A stretch of 64,000 nt of DNA from Aspidapion aeneum (lineage: Eukaryota > Arthropoda > Insecta > Coleoptera > Brentidae), in contig OY755040.1 of the NCBI GenBank assembly GCA_963576565.1, positions 88,217,002-88,281,001 of the forward strand, given 5' to 3'. How positions within the stretch are numbered: position 1 is the stretch's first letter; each line of letters begins with the position of its first letter. Under the pieces are notes generated by a model. The model searched no databases. It was not told the origin of the DNA and saw only the letters and a program-made list of their open reading frames with translations. Shown in pieces: positions 33,926-47,396 of the stretch. The position numbers were made by a program, and so were the translations under genes.

Positions 33926-36900
33926 TAATGGCGGTCAGAGCGTACCTTCCATTAGATCGCCTGCGAAATCGGTGACACAACCAGTTGTCGGACAGGAGGA
34001 TAGCACCAGTTAAGACTCACTCAAAGAAAATATTTCTGTCGCCACTTCTTTTGTCTTTAGCTCAGATGTACATGGATCATATTAAAAATGCTGAAGGTAA
34101 CTTCGTGCCCATTCGAATTTTGCTGGACTCGGGTTCAGCTGCGAACTTTATTTCGGAAAGTTGTTTGAGGCCCCTTGGGTTGTCCCGCCAAAACTGTGAC
34201 ATTCAAATCGCGGCGACAAAAAGCTTTGCGAAATGCATTTTAAAACTTTAATTTTGTATTGAACCTGAGTTAACGCTAAAAGCGTTGGTCCTTCCTGAAA
34301 TTTGTTGTGCATTACCTATGCGCTCCGTAAGCATTTTTGACAAGTCATATTTTGATGGCCGTTTAAAAGGCTGTGGGAAGTCAAAAGTGTGTTGTTTCGC
34401 CAAAAACTGAGTTTTGTAAAAATTTGTATAAGGAAAATCATTATAAAAATTTATCTTCGAAGTATGTTGTTCATTTGCCTTTTCGCATAAAAATGTAAGT
34501 TTTGGTGAACCAATTGTATTCTTTAGAAAATAGGTTGTAAAAAAATCCTTTTTGTTGGAATCGTATAAAGATTTTATGAAAGAATATTTGGAGTCTGGTG
34601 TCCCCAGTGGGAACTGGTACCGAACCTGGTCAGTTTTATGTTCCCCATCACTGCGTTATTAAATAGGAATCTTTCGACCCAGAGCAGGCGAGTTCTCGAT
34701 TCTTCCATGAAATCTTCCAACGGAGTTTCGCTCAATTGTACGCTGGACCCAAAATCATTCAGACATTTCAGGGGTACTGCTGAATTTTCGTTTGCACAAA
34801 TATGTGCTCATAGCAGACATTAAAAAATGTTTTTGCAGATTCTTGTTCGTGAGAAAGATAGAAAGTTTCAACGTATTTTATGGAGATTTGATCGTGGAGA
34901 TCCTATACAAGACTATTGACTAAATACTTTGGTTTTTGGAGTTAGCAGTTCGGCTTTCTTGGTAAACAAGACTATTCGATAGCTGGCAATTGATGGAAAG
35001 GAATCTTTTCCATTGGTATCAAACATTTTATGGTCGCGTTTTGATGACCTTGAAAATGGGCTAAAAATCAAATTTGAGCTTACAGAGCCTTTAAAAATAG
35101 GTGGCTTTGAGTTGAGAAAATGAGCAAGTAATTGCAGTGACGTAGACGTTTTATCTGATAAACCTCTCGAGCATTAGTAATCCATTTTGTTTGATACAGA
35201 AGCTCCTTCACGTTTTAAAGTCCTTGGTTTGCAATGGCAAGCAGCTTTTTATAGTTCTACTTATAAAACTGGAGGTTTTTCAAGTAATGGGTGCACAAAA
35301 AGATCGATTTTGTCGAACTTTAGGCATAATTGTGGAGTTTAGGTCTGGATTGGAATCATGAATTGCCACCAGAAATCACGGAAAAATGGAAAAAAATTCA
35401 GTGTGAGCTGGGTTCGTTGTCTTCGTTAAAACTTTCTCGTGACATGCCGGTGCTTAATATTAATTACATTTTGTTTTTGCGATGCGAGTGAAAGAGGTTA
35501 TGGAGCAGTAATTTATTTTTACAAAATTTATTTTGTTACTGCGAAGTCAAAGGCTGCTTCTCTAAAAAGAGTGACTTTACCTCGTTTAGAGCTCTGTGCA
35601 GCAGTTCTATTGTCTAATTTGGTGGATTTTGTACATATTTAGAAATAAAATTTTGATAAAAAATACGTTTGCATGCTCTGATTCAAAGGTGACTTTGGCC
35701 TGGATCAAATCTTCTGCTCATAGGTGGCAAACATTTGTCAGCAACCGAGTCAGTCACATTTAAGACAAAATTTCTCCCGAAAATTGGCGTTACGTTCTTA
35801 CAAATGACAATCCGGCTGATTGCGCTAGTAGTCCTGTCTTTCTTTGGAAATCTTCGCAGCACTGCCCTGCTTATTTGTAGGCAGATACCCCCACAAAATG
35901 TTTGGAGGAGGAAAAAAGGACAAGTTGATTTCGGATCCTCGGGGAGTATTTAATCGATAGGAAAGATTTTGAGGATTATAGTTGCATAAGATTTTGCTCT
36001 ATATATTCTTGAACGCTTTGTGTAAGGAAGATTTAAAAGAGGCTTCTGTGTCTTGTTAAGCAAGTTCAGTCAGAGGTCTTTTCTAAAGCTATTTCGAAGC
36101 TAAATGAAAATAAAGTCGTTGAAAAATCTTTGAGGAAATCAAAACCATTTATTGATGCTCATGGTTTTCTCAGGGTCGGCGGGCGTTTAACCCATTCGTA
36201 AACTTGCCCTACAATAAAAAATTCCCTTTGCTACTTCCTCAAAAGCATCGACGTACTGAGTTGACTATTTTTTATCTGCAGGCATTCCATTTTTTGATTA
36301 TGCAAAACTTTTGAATTTTGTCAGACAAGAATGCTATTCGAAGATGTTTGTCTCATTGTATAAGATATTTTCGGGTGGATCCCAAACCCATAGTGACCTA
36401 AATGAGTGATTTACCTTCTGGGCGTGTATCCCAAATCAAAGCTTTCCAGGAGGTTGGAGTGGATTTCGCAGGACCCCTCTTTGTAATTCCTTTAAAAGGC
36501 AGAGGTATTAAATCGCACAAGGCTTACGTTTGCATCGTTGTTTGTTTTGCAGTGAAGTCCACCTAGAATTGGTGTCAGATCTATCTAGTGATACTTTTAT
36601 TGGTGCTTTGCAACGTTTTATAGCACGTAGCAATTTCATTCGGTCGGACTGCGGGACTAACTTAGTTGGTGCTAATAGGCAACTAACCGAGCTCATAAAA
36701 CGGCAGTTGAAATAGAAAAGGTGAAGTTCTGCACCCAATTTTGGTGGGCTGTGGGAGGCTGGCGTGCGTACTATGAAGCATCATTTGGTTCGAGCTGTTG
36801 GTCTGCACGTCCTAACGTTCGAAGAAATGTCTACAATACTCTGTAATATTGAGGCTGTATTGAACTTCAGACCCTTAAATCCAGTTAGTAGTGACCCTAA

Positions 36901-37290
36901 CGACATCTCAGTTTTGGCTCCACTTACTGCTTTACCATCTAAAGACTTTTCTGAAAACTAACATTTTGCAACGTTGGGAATTGGTGCAAAGATTTCACAG
37001 AGACTTCTGGAAGCGTTGGCATCATGATTACCTAAATACGCTTCAGCAACGTTCAAACTGGAGAAAGAAACATAATTCATTAAAAGTTGGAGATTTGGTA
37101 GTCATTAAAAATTAACTCAATTCTCCACTTCGTTGGTAGATTAGATTGTAGATTGTGACACGAGGAGTCTTATCGACTTCCAATCCGCTCAGCACCGATA
37201 CCTACAAGATATTTTGTGCGTGACTCTGCATCTTATGTTGTTACCAAATTTGTAAGCTTCTGCCGAAGGAAGCTATTTTCTTGAGAGTTC

Positions 37291-38520
37291 GGTTCGGTTC
37301 GGTTCGAGGTACTGGAGCCTTTAACGAAGTGGGGCAGAGCAATCGCAGAGCAAATGTTCGGCTACGGTATAGTAGGGCAGATTTTCGATATTCTCGTGCG
37401 ATCTTTGAGGTGGCAAAACGCCCTTTTAACTGTAGATCTAGAGGCTTAAGGTTAGTTTAAAAAGTAGTTTTTTTTCTCCAAACCCGCGCAGGGAGTTGGG
37501 GGGGGCGCCATCTTGAATTTTATCGACATTAGTTTAGATTATATTTTTTTTTGCTAAAATTTCTGTACCAATTAAAAGAAAATGTACCGTTATTAGGCCA
37601 ATGCCTTGTGTTATTAAACCAAAAAAAAACTGGTCATCAGGCGCAAGAAGCCAATGAGCAAAAAATTTACAAAGTTCTTGTAATCAATTATTTTTTTTTA
37701 GTTTGCAAATTTTTTGTTTGAGGCCACCTAAAATCTTGACTGGCTAAGCTATGCGTTTAGGATATACCTTTTTGTAACGGCACATTTATTGTGCTTTTGA
37801 CTGTGTATTCAGCTGTGGTTAATAGCTCGTTCCTATTTTTTAAATTAATATTTTTTCTCTTAGGAACACATAATTTTTCAAATTTTGGATGAACCGGTTT
37901 CAAAATACATTTATTTTTTTTCTAGCAAATTGCATCACAGAATCACCAACTTATGTATTGCCCATTACTTTCGAAATATGTCGCTATTAACTGGTAAAAA
38001 ACATTTTTTAGTCCTATAACCTTGAAACATTTCACAAGCCTCTAAACATAAAAAATAGAAATAATTAATTTTTGATTAAAAAACTACTATTTTAAATACT
38101 CGCCTTTTCAACCTAATTTTTTTGTGGTGATTTTAATTTCGTATACCACAGGTTAAACTAGGGTCCTTAGGCTATTAAACTGTCTATCTCAGATATGTGA
38201 GTTCTGTGAAGAAATTTTGAGATAAAGAGACAAATTCCCAGGCATAAACATTTTCGTTCAGTTTTCATCGACGGTTTATTAATTTATTATAATATTTATT
38301 TAAGTAATGTCCTACCATGATTCTCATTTTAATGATAGGCGTTATTCTCGATTAAAGAAGCCTATCAATTGGTGAAAGAGATTTTTTAGTCCTATGACCT
38401 CGAAATATTTCAAAAGCCTCTAAACATAAAAAAAAAAAAATATTTAATTTTTGATCAAAAAAACGTCTATTTTAAATACTCGCCTTTTTAACCTGAATTT
38501 TTACAAGCTTTTATTTAACT
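37291..38520. repeat. Family R noncoding repeat, copy a
   Basis: From about 37396 (GTGCGATCTTTGAGGTGGC) this matches the repeats at 53.4-56.7 kb over several hundred bases. It contains an internal partial duplication (38014-38130 and 38384-38500, both with CCTCTAAACATAAAAAA). The first 100 bases hold a short GGTTC tandem (37297-37316). No coding potential is visible. Confidence 0.75.
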
Positions 38521-38922
38521 TCAGGGGGTCGATTTTTGTAAATTAACCTTCCGATCGTTTTGGCCGACTAAAAAATTTTAGCCTCAAGATTTAACCTGAT
38601 GCCCGGCAACGCCGCCGGTCTAGACTCCACAGCACCCCTTGGCAGTGGCGATGAATAGCGTGGAGGGTCGTCGCACAGTGGGACCAATTGTTATAATTTA
38701 GCAGTTTTGTATTACAAGATTAAGGGGTAGTAAATCCTCAAAATTTTAGCTACCGATGTTGGTAAAAAGGTGTCCTATAAAAACATTTCATATTTAAAAT
38801 GCAGCTAAATATTTGACCAGGTACTGATTTAAATTTTTTTAAATATATGTAAAGTAAATAAGTTTTTCAATCCAACTAAACAAAAATGATCGCAAATATA
38901 AAATAAAGATTATTTCAGATAC
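38521..38922. other. Noncoding stretch with an inverted match at 52.9 kb
   Basis: GGGGGTCGATTTTTGTA and the following 45 bases recur in reverse complement at about 52890-52957. No gene seen. Ends with GATAC (38918-38922), the left target duplication of BEL-2. Confidence 0.6.
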
Positions 38923-39645
38923 TAAATAATTTCTATCTATGAATTGTAAGGGTAGGGAGCGCGGGTTTTATTCATCTGGCAAATCCTATGTTTTGAGTTT
39001 TAACACTCAGAGAGAGGATGATAATTAATCGTAAAATATTTAAATATTAGAAAAAGCAAAGAAAACAAGCTCGACTTACCAAATGTATTTGGAGATCCAA
39101 TGGTAGGAGAGTCACGCTTGTTCCATAAAAAGCACTTCAATGTCCAAACACGCATGTGTTTTATAACGCAAAAATGTAAATTAATTATTATAATTGATTA
39201 GGTTGTACCGCACGGCATGCAAATTGTCGCCTTTTCGCAGCAGCGAATTAGTCTCTTGTCCGATGCTTCGTGCTCTCTTTTTTTTCAGCAGAACCGCCGC
39301 GTATCTCGCTCGCGTCTCCAGTGGTGGCGTGTGTTCCTGCGTGAGGAAATCAGGAAAAGCGTAGGAAAGGAGTTAAATGGGGGGTTCATGTAAGGGATAA
39401 AAAGGAGAGCAGCATCGAGCTTGTATAAAAACTAAAGTAGCAAAGTAGTTATTAATTCTACTTAATTTGAATTAAATTAGTAATATATTAAGTAAATAAT
39501 TTTTAATCATTATTAAAATAAAATCGCGTATTTTCTACTTGCATAGCGACGTAATGAAAATAATACAAAAAAAAAAGAAAAAATGTTAGTTCTAAAATAT
39601 TCCCAAAGTATTATTAATTATATACAAAAGGGCGAAAACGGACCA
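38923..39645 (-). repeat. BEL-2 3' LTR
   Basis: 723 bp. On the minus strand it starts TGGTCCG and ends ATTATTTA. It is near-identical to the right LTR except for about 29 extra bases near 39405-39435. Confidence 0.93.
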
Positions 39646-39659
39646 TTCCCGCCCCCATG
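39646..39659 (-). other. BEL-2 polypurine tract
   Basis: The minus strand reads CATGGGGGCGGGAA directly before the 3' LTR. Confidence 0.75.
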
Positions 39660-39674
39660 AAATGCCCAAGCATT

Positions 39675-42600
39675 TCATTCATTAGAGATTGGGGGTGGCA
39701 AAGGGCAGAGCTTTACCAAGGGCCTTTTATAACTACCCTTGGTAGTCTTTACTACCGCAACCCGAGGCACCTTGTCGGCACCGTAAATTACTTGAGTTAT
39801 ACGGCCAAGGGGCCACTCTAAGGGAGGTGAATTTTCATCTTTTAATAATACTAGAGTACCTTCAGTCACAGACCCCATTTCCGTATGCCATTTGGCTCTT
39901 TGCCTCAAGGTATGCAAGTATTCAGCTTTCCAACGCTTCCAGAAATCTTGTTGCAAACGCACTAAAAGTTGCCACCTGTCCAATTTATTTAACTGGATTT
40001 CCGTAAAGTCAGGGTCAGGCAGAGCCGTCAGGGGCTCCAAACATAAAAAATGACCTGGCGTTAAGACAGCGAGGTCATTAGGGTCATTTGAAATTTCACA
40101 CAAAGGACGTGAATTCAGTACCGCCTCTACCTGCGTCAACACGGTCGCCAACTCTTCATAAGTAAGTACTTGCTTGCCAATAACCCTTGTTAAATGAGTT
40201 TTAGTGGATTTTATATTAGATTCCCATAAGCCACCCATATGAGGCGCTCCCGGAGGATTAAAATGCCACATAATGGACTCTTGCTTAGCACAGTCTTCTA
40301 AAATGTTACGCAAGTACCTATTCGAGCCTACAAAGTTACTGCCGCAGTCAGTATAAAAATGTTGGACCCGGCCTCTTCGGGCCATAAAGCGCCGAAGGGC
40401 GGCTAAAAAAGCGTCTGTAGACATCTCGGAAACTAAATCAAGATAGACGCATTTTACAACGCAACAAATAAATAAGCAAACATAAGATTTAGTAGTTTTT
40501 GCCTTGCGCAATTTACTCGTTTTAATTTCAAATGGACCACAGAAGTCCATTCCGACATGCAAAAAGGGCTTGGCTTGTAGCAATCGAAATTTGGGTAGAT
40601 TACCCATGGGGGGTTGAAAAGAAACTGGCTTAGTTTTCCAACAATCTAAGCGCAATATTTTTCGTATAGTACGTTTGGCAGAAACAATCCAAAAGTTTTG
40701 GAAAAATAAGAACATAGTGGTTTGTATACCACAGTGGAGGTGAATAATATGTATTTCTTTAATAAGCCAAGTTGTAAGCAAGCAATTGTTCGGTAAAAGC
40801 AAGGGAAATTTATTATCAAAAGATAAATCTGAGTAAGTAAGACGAACGATGAACCGACGCGTAAAAGACCTGTGCTTGCTTCCAAAAAAGGATTCAATTT
40901 TATTAAGGCCTTATTGGTCATTGGTCTATTTTTTTGCAATAAGTTAATTTCTTGTTTAAAATAAATCGATTGCACGTGTTTTATGATAAAAAGCAATGCA
41001 CGGTGTAGCTCAACATTAGTTAAGTACGAGAAATAATTTTTATTTTTATTTTTAAAAATATCAATAGCACGCAAAAAATAGCCAACGATTCTTTTAATTT
41101 TAATTAAAGAACTATGGCGTTCAAAAGGAATTTCTATAAAATTCTTTTCTATTAAAGCTGTATTAAGATTTAAACTATTAAGCAAGTTTCTTTTTTCCGT
41201 TTGGGATTCCTCGCAAACGGGTAAATCGTATTTAGTGAATGACCAAGTATCTCGCGATTGATACAAAAACTCGGGTCCCTGTTTCCAAAGGGTAAAATTT
41301 AAAAACTCTCCAGGGTACATACCCCTGGACCCACAGTCGGCAGGGTTGATTCCAGAGGGTACATAAAACCGACATTCTGGATTGATTTTTTCCTGAATGT
41401 AGGCTACCCGGTTAGCAACATAAGTTTTCCACGTATGCGCAGAACCTCTGATCCAGTCTAACGCACATTGACTGTCCGAAAATGCGTAAATATTTTCAAA
41501 ATTAATGGCAGAGTGCAAAGTATCGTAAACAAATTTTATTAGTTTGCAAAGTAAAACGCAGGCACATAATTCTAATCGAGGTATACTCTGCCGCTGTGAA
41601 GGCGCTAATTTGGATTTCCCTGCGACAAAAAAGTTGTTTATGGAATTATCTGAATAAACTACGCGGATATAAACAACACAACAATATCCGATTTCACTGG
41701 AGTCACTGAATCCAACAAGTTGTGCATTTTTATAGTTTGAAATATTAATTTCTCGCGGTATGAAAAAATCTTGCAAATTTGAAAGTTCAAGTTTAAACTT
41801 TTCCCACTTTAAAAATATTTCGTTAGGTAGAGGAATGTCCCAGTTAAGGCCTATAGACCAGCAGTATTGTACTAGGGCTTTCCCTAAAAATGTGACGGGG
41901 GTCAAAAATCCGCAGGGATCGTACATTCTAGCTAGATCACTCAAAATAGTTCTTTTCGTGCAAGTATTGTGTTTCGTAGGTTTAAAGGAGTAGAAAAAAT
42001 TATCCTTGACCGGGCTCCATTTTAAACCTAAAATTTTTTGAACATTTTCAGACTCTTGGTCAAAAGATAACGCATTATTTTGAATGTGCGATTCGGGTAA
42101 ACCCTCTAATAATCTGGGATCATTACTTGTCCATTTACGCGCTTCAAAGTTGTCCCGCCCTAAAAGCTCTATTAACTGATTTTTTAACAAAATCGCATTT
42201 GGCAGATCAAAGCTCCCGCATGTCACATCATCTATATAGCAAGACTCTCGTAAGGCTTTAGAAGCCAGTGGTAAATCAGAATAATCATTAGCAAGCTGCA
42301 ACAAGGTTCGTATTGCAAGATACGGCGAACATGATACACCGAAGAGAATAACATTTATTTCATAATCAGAAAGTGGTTCTTGGGGTGAAAACCGCCATAA
42401 AATTCTCTGGAATTTATGTTGGCTACTATCTATTCCGATTCTGCGATACATTTGCCTTAAATCGCATGTAAAGCAAATTTTATGCAGTCTAAATTTTAAA
42501 ATTATACCAACTAAGTCATGCTGTAGTTTTGGGCCCGTATAGACCGGGGAATTTAAAGAAATTTTTTCATTTACAAAACTTGTTGCGTCAAAAACTACCC

Positions 42601-45064
42601 TTAAGGGCGTGGTCGTTGACTCTTTTTTAAAGACAGCATGATGACTAATATAGAAAAAATTATGCAAATCGGAATCTAAGGGCTTTTCGACTTTGGTCAT
42701 ATGCCCTTGATCTAAATAGTCTTGCATGACTTCCGAATATGTTGCATAATAGGAATTATTGTTTATTAAACGTTTTTCTAGCGAGAAAAACCTTCTTAAA
42801 GCTAAGGTCCTAGTATCCCCAAAATCAAGAGAATTTATTTTAAATGGCATCGATACAATGTAGCGACCCGACTCTTCTCGTTTAGTGGTTTTTAAAAAGT
42901 AGTTTTCGCAAAATTCGTCATCAGGTGAAATATGTTTTTTATCGGGCACTTCTTCGACCTGCCAAAATCTTTGCAAAGTGGCATCTAAAGATTCACTTTC
43001 CGATAAAGTAAAAAAATTCCTGATTACGGAGGTGTAAGAAGGGGTTTCCCTGACCTTGCCTAACAAAGTCCAACCAAATGACGTATTAATGCATACGGGC
43101 ATATCAAGACCGCTATTTATTATACCTTCTTGTAAAACATAGAGGTAAATGTCACTTCCAAGCAACATATCAATTTTGGAGCAACTATTAAAACCAGGAT
43201 CGGCCAAAGTCAGATTATCTAAGCAAGGTAAATTATTAAAATTATAAGCACTAGTGGGTTTATCTTTGCAAATCTGATTAACCAAGTAAAATTTAGAATT
43301 AAGGCAAAACTTAGGATCAACTAAAGAACCAATTGTACAGTTTACGCCAGTATTGACGTTAGAACTCATATGTTCGAGTCCTTGTAAAGTCAATTCGACT
43401 TTGAATCTAGGTAAACCTAATTTATTTACAAACCCCTTTGTAATAAAGCTACTTTCAGCCCCAGAATCCAAAATTCCCCGCCCAGTGTGCCAATTATTAA
43501 AGGCATCTTTAACTTTTACCAGGACAGTGGACAACATGACGTCATGATCATTCAACAACATGGCTACCGTTGAGGTTTTGGCGCCGTTTGAGTGCTGCTG
43601 ATCTGAGCGGGAGGGTTGCCCCGACATGTTAGAATTTTGAGAATGTGACTGGGACATTAAATTTTGATTTTGCATAAAAGCACTGCTGGGACCCGCCATA
43701 GACGGCGAAAAGGGGTTATTATTAATATTAGTAGAAGGTAACATTTGAGCAGGCGACATTTGGCCATAATTAATTTGTGGCATCAGTTGTGCCGGTGGCA
43801 TTTGCGAAGGTGACATTTCACCTTGAAAAGCAGAAGGGCATTTGGGTCCCTGAGGGTTATTAGCAAAGCATAATAATGAGTGGTGGGGTTGAGAACAATA
43901 ACGACACCGTTTTTCGCTAGTACAGCGTGTTTGAGTGTGCAGTGTTGCCAAACAGTTGATGCAAGCTTTTTTATTTTTAACTATGTCAAATCTTTCACTT
44001 GGATTTTTTTGTAAAAACAAAGGACATTGATAAATAAGATGCTTATTGTTTTTGCAAAAAAAGCACGAAATAGAAGCGCTGTTGCCACTTTTAACCTTGG
44101 GCCCACGGGGGGCTTTAGATTGATTTCCACTAGGTTGAGAAATGGAGGGCTCCTTCTGAGGAAGGGCCTCTAGAGCGGTGCATTGTTTCATGACAAAATC
44201 TTTGACAATTTCGTATTTAGGGATTTCAGTGGACGCATGCTCCCGCTCAAAAGCTTTTCTCGTCGAGGGGTCTAGTTTGTCTAAGAACATCATAGTCAAA
44301 ATAAAATCAGCTAGGATATTATTATCCAATTTTAGATTTTTTAAAGCAGATAAATTTTTCGTAAAAGTATCGATAAGATTACGTAAAGCAGTAGCGTTCT
44401 CCGATTTAAGGGGGGTCACATTTTCTATTTTTTTCCAGTGAGTAGCTGCCCTTAATCGTATATTATTGTAACGCTCAAAAAGGGTAGTGTATGCAAGATG
44501 ATAGTTTTCATTGGTGATAGGAATATCTGAGATTAAATCAAGGGGTGGTCCCTCCAAATATGATACCAAAATATTAAATTTTTCAAGGTTGGTAGCTCTG
44601 GAAGTATGCACCATGGTATTAAAAGTTTGCTGAAAGGTAGCAAATTGCTGCATATCACCTTTAAAAACCACTAACTTCATTTTTGGAATTATATGATTTT
44701 CCGAGTGGCACATGAAAGTACTATTATGATCGGGAGACGCCATGGAGAGTTCTTCCATGGGTTTCTCAAATATTTCATAATGAATGGTTTGAATGTCTTG
44801 CGATTTTTGAAAAAAGTCTTCGAAAAATGTATTTTGCTCGGTGACCTTTGCTGAGTCCGAGGCAATCAAAGTTAAAATAGCATTGTGGTGTTTTTCGAAG
44901 TCTTTTTCAATTTTTTTTAAAGACCTCAATCCGATTTTTAATTTATTATGTAAAGCACGATTATTTCTAGCTCCTGTGGCAGTATTAAAAAGATACTTCA
45001 ATTGCTCTATTGCAGTATTACGCAACACAGTAGACCGTGTAATCTTTTCTTCAAGAGTAGGCAT
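39675..45064 (-). pseudogene. BEL-2 gag-pol polyprotein, one frameshift
   Basis: Starts at the ATG at 45064 (MPTLEEKI). Residue guide: DUF1759-like gag near 130 (KLVVFKGDMQQF), zinc motifs 335-390 (CFFC, CINC, CRYC), protease near 530 (ILDSGAESSF), RT near 823 (LRVVFDATSF) with YIDDV near 943, RNase H near 1120 (GFSDSSEIGY) and 1193 (YAFSDSQ). A one-base loss near 40855 shifts the frame; reading continues to 39675. That part has the integrase D, D, E near 40540 (MDFCGPF), 40345 (YTDCGSN) and 40230 (GLWESN) and a WKRW..EYL C-terminal region. In the integrase zinc motif the first Cys of the C-x-x-C pair reads Arg (CGC near 40650; TGC to CGC would explain it). Otherwise full length, about 1,790 codons. 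Confidence 0.93.
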
Positions 45065-45427
45065 TTTTAATAATTATTAATTATTATTAATGAAAATTAA
45101 TGAAAATTTAAAAAAGTCGCAAATAAAAATTGGACAAGTAGGTCACCAACAAGATTTCGGAAAATATCCAAAAATAAATAGCAAAAAACGTCGACCGTAT
45201 AGCCGCAAAAAAGTAAACAAAAAAGTTCGTTCACAGACACCGTTAATGGAACGTTTTTTTATGCACGCATTAAAAATTCTCGAAGTAGAGAATACAATAA
45301 TTTTATTGCAAATATTATTTTTAATTATTAACTCCCCATTAATACTAGTACACTTTGCAAGTAGAAAACCACCCCAATGAGTTTCAACGTCTCAAAAACA
45401 GGATTTTTTTGAAGCCAAATGAAATTA
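45065..45427 (-). other. BEL-2 5' leader
   Basis: About 360 bp between primer site and gag start. A 96-codon Lys-rich frame on the plus strand (45090-45380) has no family match that I know. It lies antisense in the leader, so I do not call it. Confidence 0.7.
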
Positions 45428-45446
45428 AATCCGGCTCCAAGGACCA
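45428..45446 (-). other. BEL-2 primer binding site, tRNA-Tyr-like
   Basis: The minus strand reads TGGTCCTTGGAGCCGGATT, the complement of a tRNA-Tyr 3' end with one mismatch (G for C in the acceptor region). It is one base from the 5' LTR. Confidence 0.7.
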
Positions 45447-45447
45447 A

Positions 45448-46141
45448 TAAATAATTTCTATCTATGAATTGTAAGGGTAGGGAGCGCGGGGTTTATTCAT
45501 CTGGCAAATCCTATGTTTTGAGTTTTAACACTCAGAGAGGGGATGATAATTAATCGTAAAATATTTAAATATTAGAAAAAGCAAAGAAAACAAGCTCGAC
45601 TTACCAAATGTATTTGGAGATCCAATGGTAGGAGAGTCACGCTTGTTCCATAAAAAGCACTTCAATGTCCAAACACGCATGTGTTTTATAACGCAAAAAT
45701 GTAAATTAATTATTATAATTGATTAGGTTGTACCGCACGGCACGCAAATTGTCGCCTTTTCGCAGCAGCAAATTAGTCTCTTGTCCGATGCTTCGTGCTC
45801 TCTTTTTTTCAGCAGAACCGCCGCGCATCTCGCTCGCGTCTCCAGTGGTGGCGTGTGTTCCTGCGTGAGGAAATCAGGAAAAGCGTAGGAAAGGAGTTAA
45901 ATGGGGGGTTCATGTAAGGGATGAAAAGTGAAGTAGCAAAGTAGTTATTAATTCTACTTAATTTGAATTAAATTAGTAATATATTAAGTAAATAATTTTT
46001 AATCATTATTAAAATAAAATCGCGTATTTTCTACTTGCATAGCGACGTAATGAAAATAATACAAAAAAAAAAGAAAAAATGTTAGTTCTAAAATATTCCC
46101 AAAGTATTATTAATTATATACAAAAGGGCGAAAACGGACCA
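45448..46141 (-). repeat. BEL-2 5' LTR
   Basis: 694 bp, partner of 38923-39645. The two differ by a handful of substitutions plus the 29-bp indel, so the insertion is fairly recent. Confidence 0.93.
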
Positions 46142-47396
46142 GATACTACTTAACCAATTTTAATGAAATTTGGCATACATGTTTTATAAGCCCTTGTTAA
46201 GGCGATTTTTTTACGCTATGACATGTGCAAGTCAGGCTGAACCAGCGAAGCCGGCTATTGTTATTTTTTTAGGTTAGTTATTAATCAATTGGAATAAGAA
46301 ACCGATACCTTCCTTAAGGCTGTAAATGCAAATAAAGATTAATACGACTTTTTTTAAAATTCAAGATGGCTACTATACGCTAAAACTATACAACTTATTT
46401 GTTTTAATTGGTTACACGGTTACAAAACTACTAATTTAAAAAGGCAGCCATTAAAAAAAAATTTAAGAGAATGTCACATACTTGGATTTATATAACGATA
46501 CTCTTTTTAAAAATAATTCCGCATTTTTAGATTATTTATAGTTTTTACCTGATAGCTTTGGCTGGGATGTGGGTATAAATGTTTTTTTCCTTTAAAATCG
46601 GTTTAATTTTAAATTTAATCACTGCTCCAAAGTCAAACTCTTAAGGCAATCCAAATATAAAATAAAAATAACTCCATTTTGATGGTTATATTGTTATATT
46701 AGTGAAAATGCAAACATGTACTTAATTAAAGTTTTTTTTAAATAATAACTAACCAAACCACTTTTAATTAATGTTTTAGTACAGTTATTCCTTAACCCCC
46801 ATTCTTTATGTACAATTTGTACGGAAAAATAATAAAGATTTGATTTAATTTGAAAAATAATATTTATGTTTACAAATACTTGTCTACTTTTTAAAAGTAT
46901 CGGTCATTTTTCATATGTATGAAATAATGTCTAAAGTAGTAAACACTTGTTTATTGGACTAATTAGGTCAAAAGTCATAAACCTAACCGAACCAATGCAA
47001 AAAAAGGGCGGACATTTGTAGCCTAGCCTACAATTAGTACCTAGACTATTGCGCCACCGAGGGGAGCGACTTGTCCGTTCATTTAATAGGTTTAATTTTT
47101 AGATCGGAAAAAGATTTAAGTAATGGAAGATATAAAGAAACTCGTACAAGGGGGACGAGTGTGATATAGTTTAGGTAGGCTAGATTAGTTTACTGAAGAT
47201 GGGCTCCACCTGCTAGTACCTAAAATAAGTATTGCAAAAAAATAAAAATAATAAGAATTTTCTTTCTTCTAACCTCCCACCCACCCATTAAATATTCAAT
47301 GAAAAAAATGTCGCCGCGTACAAAAATTTGAGAAAAATTAGGCACTATTAGAAAAAAAATCGTTTGCTTAGCACGCTCTTCCACTCAGAGCCATAT
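46142..47396. other. AT-rich noncoding stretch
   Basis: No reading frame or structural repeat that I can support. The first 100 bases carry AATTTTAATGAAATTTGGCA, a phrase seen in degenerate form in other repeats of this window (52999, 53129, 55540), so it is probably transposon-derived. Confidence 0.5.

Larger units (their letters stand above)
31600..37290 (+). pseudogene. BEL-3: decayed BEL/Pao gag-pol
   Basis: Scattered plus-strand fragments in the right order. Gag near 31620-32100 (LEPLGVKIFSGDYKE, HTDYKLSDIDKF). Zinc region near 32510. Protease near 34105-34250 (LLDSGSAANFISESCL). RT/RNase H 34850-35640 (KFQRILWRF, FCDASERGYGAV, LPRLELCAAVLL). Integrase 36440-37110 (GVDFAGPL, SDCGTNLVG, then the C-terminal W.RW..DYL..LQQR region). 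Dozens of stops and frameshifts, a LINE insertion (about 32700-33925) and a (TA)n tract break it. No LTR pair was found. Long dead. Confidence 0.85.
38923..46141 (-). mobile_element. BEL-2: nearly complete BEL/Pao retrotransposon
   Basis: LTRs at 38923-39645 and 45448-46141, flanked on both outer sides by GATAC (38918-38922 and 46142-46146), the 5-bp duplication usual for BEL. A polypurine tract adjoins the left LTR and a tRNA-Tyr-like primer site adjoins the right one. One gag-pol frame fills the interior and is broken once. Confidence 0.95.

Noticed and set aside
45090..45380. 96-codon plus-strand Lys-rich frame in the BEL-2 leader
   Set aside because: No recognisable domain; antisense in a noncoding leader of AT-rich DNA.
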